DNA of 64,000 bases from Bradyrhizobium xenonodulans (lineage in GTDB: Bacteria; Pseudomonadota; Alphaproteobacteria; Rhizobiales; Xanthobacteraceae): positions 4,122,501 to 4,186,500 of the forward strand of contig NZ_CP089391.1 in assembly GCF_027594865.1 (NCBI RefSeq), written 5' to 3'. The position numbers and the translations under genes were made by a program. The notes under the pieces are model-generated. The model did not search any database, had not been told where the DNA came from, and saw nothing but the letters and a program-made list of their open reading frames with translations. Positions 1 to 9,736 of the stretch are shown here, one piece after another; positions within the stretch are counted from its first letter, which is position 1; every line of letters begins with the position of its first letter.

Positions 1-66
1 GCAATCTGCGGATCGGAATGGAGCGGAGGAAACGGTTCCCGCAAGCCTGCACGGCGCGGCAGCCTC

Positions 67-1059
67 ATGGTCATGACTATCGGCAAGACAGGGCAAATTC
101 TTCTCGCCGACATCGGCGGCACCAATGCGCGTTTCGCGCTGAGCCGGAGCGACTCGGGCAATGGCGACCAGACCGGCCCGATCGACTATGTGAAGGTCGC
201 CGACTTCCCGACCGTTCGGGAGGCCATCACCGACGTTCTCGCGCGGCGATCCGAGGGTAAGCAGCCCGCACGGGCCGTGCTGGCCGTCGCGGGACCCGTG
301 ACCAACAACCGCTGCGTCATGACCAACAGTCCATGGGTCATCGACGGCAACGAGCTTCAGCCCGCCCTCGGCTTCGACAGCGTGCACGTGCTCAACGATT
401 TCGAGGTGGTGGCGTGGTCCCTGCCCGCCTTGCAGCCCGCCGACCTGATCTCGCTCGGCGGACAGGATGGCCTTCCCGGGGAGCCGCTGCTGGTGGTCGG
501 CCCCGGAACCGGCTTTGGCGTCTCCTGTCTGGTCGAACGCCATGGCGCCCGGCTGGCGGTCGTCACCGAGGCCGGGCACGCGACTTTGCCGGCGGAGAAC
601 GAGCGCGAAGAGCATGTGATCGCCTGTCTGCGCAAGCGTCTCGGCCATGTCTCCATCGAGCGCGGCGCGCTCTCCGGCTCGGGCTTGCAAAGCCTCTACG
701 AGGCCCTGGCGGAGGTCGACGGCGCCCAGGTGCCGCACCGCGATGCGGCCGCCATCACCAAGGCGGCACTGGAGGGCAGTTGCCCCGTCAGCCGCGCGAC
801 GCTGGAGATGTTTTGCGCCATCCTCGGCTCGGTCGCGGGCAATCTCGCGGTGACCTTTGGCGCGCGCGGCGGCGTCTATATCGCCGGCGGGATCGCGCCG
901 CGGTTTCCGGACTTCCTTGCGGCCTCGGCCTTCCGCGCGCGCTTCGAGGCCAAGGGACGCTTCCAGGATTACTTGCGCAACATCCCGACCAGGCTGGTCA
1001 CGAAGCCCGATGCCAGCTTCCTCGGCCTGAAGATGTTTGCCGACCACAATCCGGATTGA
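67..1059 (+). CDS. glk: Glucokinase
   Basis: This 330-residue cytoplasmic enzyme phosphorylates glucose with ATP to give glucose 6-phosphate, feeding the Entner-Doudoroff and pentose phosphate routes. It belongs to the bacterial glucokinase family (Glk, ROK-like fold). The phosphate-binding motif ADIGGTNARF lies at about residues 14-23. A glycine-rich VGPGTGFGV stretch near 150 and TEAGHATLP near 175 match the family, and GGVYIAGGI near 275 is the second ATP-site loop. Length is typical. ATG67 is followed by a second ATG at 73 in the same frame, and no clear ribosome binding site separates the two. The 66 bases before it hold no gene I can support. Confidence 0.93.
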   Translation: MVMTIGKTGQILLADIGGTNARFALSRSDSGNGDQTGPIDYVKVADFPTVREAITDVLARRSEGKQPARAVLAVAGPVTNNRCVMTNSPWVIDGNELQPALGFDSVHVLNDFEVVAWSLPALQPADLISLGGQDGLPGEPLLVVGPGTGFGVSCLVERHGARLAVVTEAGHATLPAENEREEHVIACLRKRLGHVSIERGALSGSGLQSLYEALAEVDGAQVPHRDAAAITKAALEGSCPVSRATLEMFCAILGSVAGNLAVTFGARGGVYIAGGIAPRFPDFLAASAFRARFEAKGRFQDYLRNIPTRLVTKPDASFLGLKMFADHNPD

Positions 1060-1196
1060 GGCACAAGCGCCCTCCGGTTCCAGTCATGCACAGCTGATTG
1101 CAGCGCACGCGCGGTTCCACGCAGGATCGTGCTTGCCCGTTTGTGTCCGATGAGAAACAATTGCCGGAGTGTGTGGCGTAGTTGCGGGGGCGTGAC

Positions 1197-1400
1197 ATGC
1201 GTAAGCAGGATCTGGGTTTCGACTATCACCGCTATCATCGCCTGCTGACCGAGGCGGACGACGACGACAAGCGGCTGGCCCTGATCGAGCTCCTGATCGA
1301 GGAGAAGGCGCGCGACCGCCTGGCCGCACAGCGCGCCTCGGATCGCGCGGCCATGACGGCCCATACCATCGCCACGGTACTGAGGAACGGCCGCAACTGA
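1197..1400 (+). CDS. Small hypothetical charged protein
   Basis: This is a 67-residue soluble protein I do not recognise. It is rich in Asp, Glu, Arg and Leu and probably helical (LTEADDDDKRLALIELLIEE then an Ala/Arg-rich tail). ATG1197 was chosen because GGGGG at 1186-1190 sits 6 bases before it. A longer version from a TTG at 1182 has no such support. It stands alone between glk and the 53-residue membrane protein. Nothing visible gives a function. Confidence 0.55.
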   Translation: MRKQDLGFDYHRYHRLLTEADDDDKRLALIELLIEEKARDRLAAQRASDRAAMTAHTIATVLRNGRN

Positions 1401-1540
1401 GACTTGCAGGGCCGTTCGCCGCTCGCGGCAAACACGCAACCGATTGCGATTCCATTAACGATCCCTCGAAAGCTGACGTCAAACCTTTTGCTCTAAGAGT
1501 TCCCTCACCTGATGCAATTCAGGGATCAACAAAGGGGGGA

Positions 1541-1702
1541 ATGAACATGAGCATGATTTCGCTCGCCGCGATGCCGGCTGCCGTCGAAACGCGTTTTACC
1601 AATTCGTCGTTCAAAACCATCTTGCTGTTCTGCTGCGTGGGCCTGGTCGCCTCGCTCGGCCTGATGGCGCACGGCATCGACCTCGGCGCCGGCCTGATGT
1701 GA
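1541..1702 (+). CDS. Small single-pass membrane protein (53 aa)
   Basis: This short reading frame begins at ATG1541, directly after an exceptionally good ribosome binding site (AAGGGGGGA at 1532-1540). It encodes 53 residues: a polar N-terminus followed by one hydrophobic segment at about residues 27-42 (ILLFCCVGLVASLGLM) and a short tail. The frame ends at TGA1702 and a strong hairpin terminator follows 22 bases later, so it looks like a complete monocistronic gene. Two further in-frame ATGs (1547, 1553) could serve as starts. I know no function; size and topology suggest a membrane regulator or accessory peptide. Confidence 0.65.
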   Translation: MNMSMISLAAMPAAVETRFTNSSFKTILLFCCVGLVASLGLMAHGIDLGAGLM

Positions 1703-1724
1703 GATTGCAACACGTTCTTTCGCC

Positions 1725-1754
1725 AAATGGCCGCCCCTTACGGGCGGCCATTTT
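1725..1754 (+). terminator. Rho-independent terminator
   Basis: A 10-bp perfect GC-rich stem (ATGGCCGCCC / GGGCGGCCAT) with a 5-base loop is followed by a T tract. It lies 22 bases after the 53-residue membrane protein gene. It could also act on the converging response regulator gene. Confidence 0.85.
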
Positions 1755-1797
1755 CATTGGCGATCTCGATGAGCGGTCCTCTCAACGCGGTGCCTGC

Positions 1798-2175
1798 TCA
1801 ATGCGGCGCCTTGCCGGCCGCCCCCGGAAACAGCGAGTCGATCATCGTCTTGAGCTGATCGAGGGAAATCGGCTTGCGCAGGATCGGCCGGCGCCGGAGC
1901 AAGGACGGCAGCAGCTCCGGCCCGTAGCCGGTGGCAAACAGGAACGGCTTGCCGCGGCGCTCGATCAGGTCGGCGACGGGATCGACGTAGAGGCCCTTCA
2001 GATTGATGTCGAGGATGGCGAAATCATATTGCGCGGTCATCGCAAAGGCGCTGGCGTCCCTGACATTGTCCGCTTCCGCAACGACATGGTGGCCGAGTTC
2101 CTCCACCATGTCGGCGATCATCATCCGGATCAACGCCTCGTCTTCGACCAGGAAAACGGAGAGTCCGTCCGCCAT
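1798..2175 (-). CDS. Single-domain response regulator (receiver only)
   Basis: This 125-residue protein consists of one receiver domain and no output domain. The acidic pair ED at residues 11-12, the phosphoacceptor D56 in AILDINL, a conserved Thr/Gly stretch (FATGYG) and the RKP motif near residue 103 are all present, so it should be phosphorylatable. Stand-alone receivers of this type act as phosphate shuttles or sinks, often with a hybrid histidine kinase encoded elsewhere. No kinase is visible nearby. It is transcribed toward the terminator at 1725-1754. Confidence 0.85.
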   Translation of the reverse strand: MADGLSVFLVEDEALIRMMIADMVEELGHHVVAEADNVRDASAFAMTAQYDFAILDINLKGLYVDPVADLIERRGKPFLFATGYGPELLPSLLRRRPILRKPISLDQLKTMIDSLFPGAAGKAPH

Positions 2176-2286
2176 ATCAACCCCGCAGTCAGCTTGCGAA
2201 GCTAATCATAACCGAAATGCGGAGAGGATTCACGAATTCGTGGCGGGCGCCGTTAATTCAGACGTCCGCAATCGGATTCAACTTGA

Positions 2287-3084
2287 TCAATCCAGCCCGC
2301 GCTCGTGGCTGAGGCGCACCATCTCCTGGATGAAGACCTGCTTCTGCTTGTCGTCTAGGCTCGAATAAAGCGGCTCGGCGGCGTCGGCGACGTTACGCTG
2401 GTCGGCGGCACGGTCGATCAGGAACTGCGACTCGTTGCGCATCTGCTCGATGATGTCGTCCGGCGGATCCCGCTTGGCCCGCGCAACCCGAAGGTTGAGC
2501 CGCTCCGCGCCATTATGCCCCAGGTAGTGCATGGCGCTCGAGAAGCCGAACCAGTGCTTCTCCTGATCGGGCGTCAGGTTCAATTCGGTCTTGATCCGCT
2601 CGATATAGGAATCACTGTTGGCGACGATCTGCTCGGCGGTCTGTTGCGGCGCGCCGGTCTGGGTGAGGACGGTGACATCCTTATTGTCTTGCGGCGCGTT
2701 CTTGGCTTCCTTGCTTGCCTTGGCGCCCTTGCCCGCCTTGCCACTCTCCTTGGCGCTCTTGGCATCCTTGTCCTTGCCGGCGCCCGGCTGCTTGGAATCC
2801 TTGCTGGCGTCCTTGTTTGCGTCCTTGGCAGCCGGAGCCGGCTGATTGTTGTTATTGACGCCGAGCACGCCGGTGAAGACGCCGACAACGCCGCCGATCG
2901 CACCGCCCAGCACGCCGCCGACCGGACCGGCCGCCTTGTTGCCCGCAGCAGCCCCGTCCTGAACGCCCTTGACCAGGCCTTGTGCATGCGCAACTGCGGC
3001 TGCGCCAAGCAGCAGCGCGAGCACGGAGCCCAGCACGAACCACCGCCGCAGGTGAAGCCGCGCAGGCGGCGCCGGGTTGATCAT
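2287..3084 (-). CDS. LTXXQ-motif (Spy/CpxP-like) exported protein
   Basis: This envelope protein of about 265 residues has an N-terminal hydrophobic segment (RWFVLGSVLALLLGAAAVAHA) that looks like a signal peptide. Glycine-rich and Lys/Ala/Ser-rich low-complexity stretches follow. The C-terminal helical domain begins with LTPDQEKHW and contains LDDKQKQVF, the LTXXQ pattern of the Spy/CpxP family. Such proteins are periplasmic chaperone or stress sensors, but the role of this one is unknown. ATG3084 is preferred because GGAG lies 6 bases upstream; ATG3096 in the same frame is an alternative. The low-complexity linker is unusually long for the family. Confidence 0.75.
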   Translation of the reverse strand: MINPAPPARLHLRRWFVLGSVLALLLGAAAVAHAQGLVKGVQDGAAAGNKAAGPVGGVLGGAIGGVVGVFTGVLGVNNNNQPAPAAKDANKDASKDSKQPGAGKDKDAKSAKESGKAGKGAKASKEAKNAPQDNKDVTVLTQTGAPQQTAEQIVANSDSYIERIKTELNLTPDQEKHWFGFSSAMHYLGHNGAERLNLRVARAKRDPPDDIIEQMRNESQFLIDRAADQRNVADAAEPLYSSLDDKQKQVFIQEMVRLSHERGLD

Positions 3085-3554
3085 TCTGGTCTCCATCGTC
3101 AATCCGATTATCCTCTCGGGTGGGAGCCACCCGCCGGTTGCAACTCTATCGTTGTCGCCGCTTCGAGGTCCAGACGCAGCCAATTGCTGTCCACGCCCGA
3201 AAAGTGTTTCGCGCGAAGCGGTTATGAAGGCTTATTCGAAACTGCGGCGTAATTGCGCACGAGGCGTTCCTAGGCCGGTTCAGGCGACGTGTGCGTCGCA
3301 AAAAGCCGGCGATCGCAGCTCACCACCGGCGCAGCTCGCACGATCCAGGACACAACGTTAGTTCTATGCGCGAGCCCTCCGGCTTTCTCGACAGACGCGA
3401 TCAATCATGATCTGATCGCGCTACCAATTTGTTGCTGCGGCTTGGTGAATTGCCATTGTAGCCGACGGCATCAATAAGAAAATCGAACAACAAGAACTCG
3501 GAAAAGACGTCTTAGAGGAAACTCCAACAACAAACACCCAGGCGAGGAAACGAG
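3085..3554. other. Intergenic region between divergent genes
   Basis: These 470 bases separate the leftward LTXXQ gene from the rightward ABC importer operon and must hold promoters for both. The only clear structure is the palindrome at 3396-3420, described separately. The part from about 3430 to 3550 is noticeably AT- and A-rich compared with its surroundings. No further gene is supported. Confidence 0.6.
3396..3420. promoter_or_regulatory. Palindromic operator candidate upstream of ABC importer
   Basis: Perfect 8-base arms CGCGATCA / TGATCGCG are separated by 9 bases, 135 bases before the binding-protein start codon. The position suits a repressor or activator of the importer operon. No regulator gene is adjacent, so the protein that binds is unknown. 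Confidence 0.45.
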
Positions 3555-4895
3555 ATGTCACGCAAGAGACTGACGCGGCGTCAATTTGTGGCTGCCACTG
3601 CAATGTCCTCCGCGGCGCTGATCACGGCGCCCTATGTCCGGGGCGCTTACGCCGCCGGCAAACTCTCCATCGGCTTCTGGGACCACTGGGTGCCAGGCGC
3701 CAACAAGGCCTCTACCGACCTCGTCAACGAATGGGCCGCCAAGGAGAAGGTCGAGGTCTCCATCGATTACATCACCAGCAATAACAAGAAGCTCGAACTG
3801 ACCGTCGCCGCCGAAGCGCAGGCGAAATCAGGTCACGACATTCTCCAGATGCCGACCTGGTGGCCGCATGCCTATGCGGAGCAGCTCGAGTCGGTCAGCG
3901 ACATCATGGAGCCGATCGTCAAGCAGAACGGCGAGGTCAACGGCACGACCAAATATCTCGGCCAGGCCGGTGGCAAATGGCTTGCCGTCCCTGCCACCGT
4001 CGGCAGCCAGATCAAGGGCCCCTGCTCGCGCATCGACCTGATGAAGCAGCATGCCGGGATCGACGTCCAGGAGATGTATCCGGCGGGCAGCACGCCCAAG
4101 GACGAGAACTGGACGATGGAGACCTTTCTCAAGGCCGCCGAAGCCTGTCATAAGGCCGGTTTCCCGTTCGGGATCGGCCTCGGCGAGACCACCGACAGCG
4201 TCGATACCGCCGGTGCGATCTTCCAGTCATTCGGCGCCGAACTGGTCAATGCCAAGGGCGACATCACGGTGAAGACCGACGCGGTTCGTCAGGCCCTCGA
4301 ATTCTACAAGAAGCTGATCGCCGTGCTTCCGACGGACGCGCCCTCCTGGGATGACGCGTCCAACAACAAATGGTTGATCTCGGGCCGCGGCGCGCTGATC
4401 CTGAATCCGCCGAGCGCGTGGGCCGTTGCCAAACGCGACGCACCGCAGGTCGCCGAGCAATGCTGGACTCACGGCATGCCGGCCGGCCCGAAGGGCCGCT
4501 TCGCACCGTTCCTGCCCTATTTCTGGGGCGTCTGGGCCTTCGGTAAGAACAAGGAGGCCGCCAAGAGCCTGCTGACCCATCTGTCGCAACCGTCGTCGAT
4601 CGAAAAGTTCGTCGCGGCGAGCGGCGGCTACGACCTCCCGGCTTTCGCGAACATGACCAAGCTGAAGACGTGGGCCGAGGAAGGGCCGCCGAAGGGCACG
4701 CTCTATAGCTACCCCGACCCGCATGGCCGTCAGACGATGTCGATCGCGGCCTCGCCGGCGCCGCCCAAGATCGCACAGCAGATCTACAACCAGGCCACGC
4801 TGACCAAACTGGCGTTGCGCTATGCCCGTGGCGAGACCATGGAGCAGGCGCTCGCCTGGGCCGAGGGCGAGTGCGAAGGCTTCATGCGGAGCTGA
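3555..4895 (+). CDS. ABC transporter substrate-binding protein (family 1, Tat-exported)
   Basis: This 446-residue periplasmic solute-binding protein belongs to the extracellular solute-binding family 1 (maltose/glycerol-3-phosphate-binding type). The N-terminus has a twin-arginine signal (TRRQFV at about residues 7-12, then a hydrophobic stretch ending near AYA), so export is probably folded through Tat. It is the first gene of an importer operon with two permeases and an ATPase of the carbohydrate-uptake class. A D-2-hydroxyacid dehydrogenase gene lies at the end of the operon. The substrate is likely a sugar, polyol or sugar acid, but the sequence does not decide. Confidence 0.88.
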   Translation: MSRKRLTRRQFVAATAMSSAALITAPYVRGAYAAGKLSIGFWDHWVPGANKASTDLVNEWAAKEKVEVSIDYITSNNKKLELTVAAEAQAKSGHDILQMPTWWPHAYAEQLESVSDIMEPIVKQNGEVNGTTKYLGQAGGKWLAVPATVGSQIKGPCSRIDLMKQHAGIDVQEMYPAGSTPKDENWTMETFLKAAEACHKAGFPFGIGLGETTDSVDTAGAIFQSFGAELVNAKGDITVKTDAVRQALEFYKKLIAVLPTDAPSWDDASNNKWLISGRGALILNPPSAWAVAKRDAPQVAEQCWTHGMPAGPKGRFAPFLPYFWGVWAFGKNKEAAKSLLTHLSQPSSIEKFVAASGGYDLPAFANMTKLKTWAEEGPPKGTLYSYPDPHGRQTMSIAASPAPPKIAQQIYNQATLTKLALRYARGETMEQALAWAEGECEGFMRS

Positions 4896-4911
4896 TGCCG
4901 GCATGTGCCAT

Positions 4912-4941
4912 GGCGGTTCGCGCGTTCGCGCGTGAGCCGCC
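4912..4941 (+). other. Intercistronic hairpin after binding-protein gene
   Basis: A GC-rich inverted repeat (GGCGG at 4912-4916 with CCGCC at 4937-4941, and CGCGCG repeated inside) has no T tract. Hairpins of this kind between a binding-protein gene and its permeases commonly protect the upstream message and keep permease expression lower. That role is inference. Confidence 0.5.
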
Positions 4942-5029
4942 GGGGATTCCATCCGTACCATCCCCTTCCGAGCGAAGCCGACCGATGCGGCCGGCTTCAC
5001 CGTTGAACCTTCCGTAAGAAAGTTTGACC

Positions 5030-5968
5030 ATGGCCGATGTCGTCGTTGAGCAAGGTCGCTCCGTCCGCGCTGCGAGTCCGCGCAAACGCGCCAGCCTGCG
5101 CAATGCGCTGAGGCGGAAGTCGACGATGGCGTTTTTCCTGACGCTACCGCTGATTCTCCTGATCGCGCTGCTCGTGCTCTATCCCGCCTTCTATTCCATG
5201 CATCTGGCAACGCTGAACAAGTCGATGCAGAAGTTCGTCGGCTTCGGCAACTTCACCTTCCTGTTCAAGCGTGACACGTTCTGGATGGTTGTGAGGCAGT
5301 CCTGCATCTTCGCCCTCACCGCCGTATTCTTCAAAGCGCTGATGGGCTTCATTGTCGCGCATTTCGTCCACAATCTACCGGCCAAGGGGCAGCGTAAATG
5401 GCGCGGCATGCTGCTGGTGCCGTGGGTGATCCCGCCCGCGATGAGCACGCTGGCCTGGCTGTGGCTGTTCGACCCCTCCTACAGCGCCTTCAACTACACG
5501 CTCTCCTTCTTCGGCATCGGGCCCATTCCCTGGCTCGGCGACACGTTCTGGGCGCGCTTCTCCGTCATTCTCGTCAACGTCTGGTACGGCGCACCATTCT
5601 TCATGATCATGTACCTGGCGGCGCTGAAATCGGTGCCCGACCAGCTCTATGAAGCCGCGTCGATCGACGGCGCCAATTGGTGGCAGAAGATCTGGCACAT
5701 CACCTTGCCGATGATGCGCAACATCATCGCCATCACCACGCTGTTCTCGCTGATCGTCACCTTCGCCAATTTCGACATCGTGCGCATCCTGACCTCCGGC
5801 GGCCCGCTGGATTCGACGCATCTGTTCGCGACCTGGGCGTTCCAGGTCGGCATCCAGAGCAGCGACATTCCGCTCGGCGCCTGCGTCTCGCTGTTCATGG
5901 TGCCGATCCTCGCAATCGCGGCGATCTTCATCCTGCGCGATGTCAACAAACGTGGGAACGAAGCCTGA
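5030..5968 (+). CDS. ABC transporter permease (MalF/UgpA type)
   Basis: This inner-membrane permease has 312 residues and about six transmembrane segments. The first hydrophobic helix lies at about residues 35-60. The EAA loop that docks to the ATPase is visible as YEAASIDGANWWQKIWHITLPMM in the C-terminal half. ATG5030 is used; a TTG two codons earlier is possible. Its stop overlaps the next permease start by 4 bases (ATGA), indicating translational coupling. It forms the membrane heterodimer with the following gene. Confidence 0.9.
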   Translation: MADVVVEQGRSVRAASPRKRASLRNALRRKSTMAFFLTLPLILLIALLVLYPAFYSMHLATLNKSMQKFVGFGNFTFLFKRDTFWMVVRQSCIFALTAVFFKALMGFIVAHFVHNLPAKGQRKWRGMLLVPWVIPPAMSTLAWLWLFDPSYSAFNYTLSFFGIGPIPWLGDTFWARFSVILVNVWYGAPFFMIMYLAALKSVPDQLYEAASIDGANWWQKIWHITLPMMRNIIAITTLFSLIVTFANFDIVRILTSGGPLDSTHLFATWAFQVGIQSSDIPLGACVSLFMVPILAIAAIFILRDVNKRGNEA

Positions 5969-6879
5969 TGAGCACGCTGGCAATCGATAAGGGCGGTCCT
6001 ACGCGCAAGGTCAAATACCGGAGCATGAGCCGGGATCGCGCCTGGGCGCTGCGTTGGTCCTACTTCTTCCTGGTGCTGTTTGCGATCTTCTCGCTGACGC
6101 CGCCGATCTACATGCTGATCACCTCGCTCAAGAGCAGCGCAGAAATCTCGGCGGCGACCAATCCCTGGTGGGTGTTTCATCCCACCCTGTCGAATTATGT
6201 CGAGCTTCTGTCCTCGAACCAGTTTTTGCGCTTCTTCTGGAACTCGGCGATCGTCTCCATCGTGGTGGTGACGATCACGATGCTGATCAGCATTCCCGCG
6301 GCATTCGCACTCGCGCGGATGAAGTTCTGGGGCTCGACGACGCTCGCGACCGGCGTGTTCCTCACCTACCTCATCCCGGACAGCCTGCTGTTCATCCCGC
6401 TGTTCAAGATGCTCGCGGTGTTTCAGGACCTCACCGGCATCACGCTGCTCAATCGCTGGTACGTGCTGCTGTTCATCTATCCGACGCTGACGGTGCCGTT
6501 CTGCACCTGGATCATGATCGGCTATTTCGCCTCGATCCCGAAGGAGCTCGACGAGGCCGCGCTCATCGACGGCGCCTCGTGGCTGCAGACCCTGACGCGG
6601 ATATTCATTCCCGTGGCGCTGCCCGGCCTGATCGCGGCGACGATCTTCGCCTTCACGGTGTCCTGGGCCCAGTTCCTTTATCCGCTGGTGTTCACGACAT
6701 CGATCGACCAGCTCGTGCTGCCGGTCGGCATCACCACCACGCTGATCAAGGGCGACGTCTTCAACTGGGGACAGATCATGACCGGCGCGCTGCTCGGCGC
6801 GGCGCCACCGCTGATCATCTACGCCTTCCTGATGGACTACTACATTGCCGGCCTGACCGCCGGCGCGACAAAGGGTTGA
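5968..6879 (+). CDS. ABC transporter permease (MalG/UgpE type)
   Basis: This is the second inner-membrane permease of the importer, 303 residues. It has about six membrane helices and the EAA loop DEAALIDGASWLQTLTRIFIP near residue 200. The start ATG overlaps the stop of the previous gene (ATGA at 5965-5970). It is followed 20 bases later by the ATPase gene. It belongs to the carbohydrate-uptake permease subfamily. Confidence 0.9.
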   Translation: MSTLAIDKGGPTRKVKYRSMSRDRAWALRWSYFFLVLFAIFSLTPPIYMLITSLKSSAEISAATNPWWVFHPTLSNYVELLSSNQFLRFFWNSAIVSIVVVTITMLISIPAAFALARMKFWGSTTLATGVFLTYLIPDSLLFIPLFKMLAVFQDLTGITLLNRWYVLLFIYPTLTVPFCTWIMIGYFASIPKELDEAALIDGASWLQTLTRIFIPVALPGLIAATIFAFTVSWAQFLYPLVFTTSIDQLVLPVGITTTLIKGDVFNWGQIMTGALLGAAPPLIIYAFLMDYYIAGLTAGATKG

Positions 6880-6899
6880 GAACGAGGGGTTGAAGTGCA

Positions 6900-8000
<1,101 letters not shown>

Positions 8001-8034
8001 CGGGCCGGACAAGAAACTCGCGCAGGCAGGGACG

Positions 8035-9024
8035 ATGGCGACCAACAAGAAGAAGATTTTCGTTACGCAAACTTTGTCGCAAGGGGCACGCGCCCTCCTC
8101 ACCCAGCGGGACGATATCGAGCTCGTCGAGTTTCCGAACCTGATCTCGGCGAAGGACTTCGAGGCCCTGCTGAAGAGCCATGCGCCGGTCCACGGAGTCG
8201 CGCTCGGCGCCACGGCCTTCGGCGAGACCGAGCTCGAGGCATCGAGGGACATGAAGGTGGTGACACGGATCGGCGTCGGCTACGACGCCGTCGACGTGCC
8301 CGCCTTATCCCGCCGCAAGGTGCCGCTGATGATCGCGGGCAGCGCGAACTCGCCCTCGGTCGCGGAAGCGGCGCTGTTCATGATGCTGACGCTGGCCAAG
8401 CGCGCCCAGGAGATGCACGGCTGCGTCAAGGACGGCAAATGGGCCGACCGGCTCGGCATGCTGCCGTTCGATCTCTACGGCAAGACCGTGCTCGTCATCG
8501 GCTTCGGCCGCATCGGCAGCCGCACCGCCAAGCGCTGCCTGGCGATGGAAATGAACGTCCAGGTCTACGATCCCTACAAGGGAGCTGCCGACATCAAGGC
8601 CGCCGGCTGCGAGCCCGTCGCCGATCTCGACGCCGCCCTGCCCCAGGCCGAGTTCGTCACCATCCACTGCCCGAAGACGCCGGAAACGGTCGGCCTGTTC
8701 GACGCCGCACGGATCGGCCGGATGAAGCCGAGATCCTATCTCATCAACACCGCGCGTGGCGGCATCGTGAAGGAAGCGGCGCTGTACGACGCGCTCGTGT
8801 CCGGACAGCTCGCCGGCGCCGGCATCGACGTGTTCGAGGTGGAGCCGCCGCCGGTCAGCAATGCGCTGTTCGCGCTGCCCAACGTCATCATGGCGCCCCA
8901 CGTGGCCGGCGTCACCGTCGAGGCGGTGAGCCGCATGAGCGAGCAGACCGCGCGCAACATCCTGAGTGTGCTGGACGGCGATCCGATCCGGCAGAACATC
9001 ATCAACCAGGACGTGCTCGGCTGA
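8035..9024 (+). CDS. D-2-hydroxyacid dehydrogenase (phosphoglycerate dehydrogenase-like)
   Basis: This 329-residue NAD(P)-dependent oxidoreductase belongs to the D-isomer-specific 2-hydroxyacid dehydrogenase family. It would interconvert a 2-hydroxyacid and the 2-oxoacid. The Rossmann motif GFGRIG is at residues 156-161. The catalytic Arg is in NTARGGIV, the Glu in DVFEVEPPP and the His in APHVAG. It resembles the SerA catalytic core but lacks the C-terminal ACT domain. It starts 35 bases after the ATPase gene and is the last gene of the transporter operon, so it probably acts on the imported compound or a product of it. Confidence 0.87.
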   Translation: MATNKKKIFVTQTLSQGARALLTQRDDIELVEFPNLISAKDFEALLKSHAPVHGVALGATAFGETELEASRDMKVVTRIGVGYDAVDVPALSRRKVPLMIAGSANSPSVAEAALFMMLTLAKRAQEMHGCVKDGKWADRLGMLPFDLYGKTVLVIGFGRIGSRTAKRCLAMEMNVQVYDPYKGAADIKAAGCEPVADLDAALPQAEFVTIHCPKTPETVGLFDAARIGRMKPRSYLINTARGGIVKEAALYDALVSGQLAGAGIDVFEVEPPPVSNALFALPNVIMAPHVAGVTVEAVSRMSEQTARNILSVLDGDPIRQNIINQDVLG

Positions 9025-9035
9025 GCCAAACCTTC

Positions 9036-9089
9036 GGGCGGACGGCCCCCGTCCGCCCGCCTTCGGGACGCCAGAAAGCGTCCCATTTT
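9036..9089 (+). terminator. Tandem hairpin terminator of the importer operon
   Basis: A 10-bp stem (GGGCGGACGG / CCGTCCGCCC, 9036-9058) with a 3-base loop is followed by a second stem (GGGACGC / GCGTCCC, 9065-9084) and then ATTTTGG. It lies 12 bases after the dehydrogenase stop codon. Confidence 0.8.
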
Positions 9090-9195
9090 GGTGCAGATCG
9101 AGCCCCAACTCAGCCTTAATCAAACGCGCCTAATGTTCCCTGCCGCGGCGGCAGTGGGACAGACTTGCCGGCCGCGTCGAGCTGGAGGATGGACC

Positions 9196-9675
9196 TTGTC
9201 AGAGATCGACCCGACCGACCACGCGCTCGCGACCATCGCGAGCATCCTGGAGCACCCCGAGCCGACCCTCGTTGTCCGCGAAACCGAGATCATCCGCGAG
9301 ACCGAGATCGTCGTCGTCGGTGAGCAGGCGGCCGTCGAAGACCATCATACGGTCGACGAGCATCCAGTGGTCGACGAACAGCCGCTGGTGCCTGATCACA
9401 CCGATGCCGACGGCTACAGCAAGGTCGGTCCCGGACCGATGGTGGCGATCCGCCTGAAATGGACGGTCCATCGCGGCGACGACGGCCAGTTCTACGTCCA
9501 CGAGACCATCGGCGAACAATCCGCCCCCGTGGTCAGTGGCCCGATGACGAGCGAAGCGGCCGTGCATTTCGTCGACACGCAGGAAGACGAGGCACATCGA
9601 CGTTTCGAGCTGCTGCGCAGCGAGATCGCCGGCCGCAGCTCGCTGGCCGATTACGAGCGCAAGGGCGAGGCTTAA
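9196..9675 (+). CDS. Hypothetical protein
   Basis: This is a 159-residue acidic cytoplasmic protein with no signal or membrane segment; I do not recognise it. The first half is low-complexity, with repeated RETEI and V(V/D)(D/E)(E/H) motifs. The second half (from about residue 80, VAIRLKWTVHRGDDGQFYVHETIG) looks like a small folded domain. The TTG start at 9196 was chosen because GGAGG lies 7 bases before it; an upstream TTG at 9088 would run through the terminator region. Confidence 0.6.
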   Translation: MSEIDPTDHALATIASILEHPEPTLVVRETEIIRETEIVVVGEQAAVEDHHTVDEHPVVDEQPLVPDHTDADGYSKVGPGPMVAIRLKWTVHRGDDGQFYVHETIGEQSAPVVSGPMTSEAAVHFVDTQEDEAHRRFELLRSEIAGRSSLADYERKGEA

Positions 9676-9687
9676 GGCCTATCGTTT

Positions 9688-9736
9688 GAGCATGATCTTA
9701 TCGGAAAACCGCTTCGCACTTTGCCCGATCATGCTC
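9688..9736. repeat. Palindromic repeat (GAGCATGATC type)
   Basis: Perfect 10-base arms GAGCATGATC / GATCATGCTC surround a core containing CGGAAAACCGCTTCGCACTTT. Elements of this form recur between genes in rhizobia and relatives. It sits exactly between two convergent genes and touches the stop codon of the leftward one, so it may double as a bidirectional transcript end. Confidence 0.75.
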
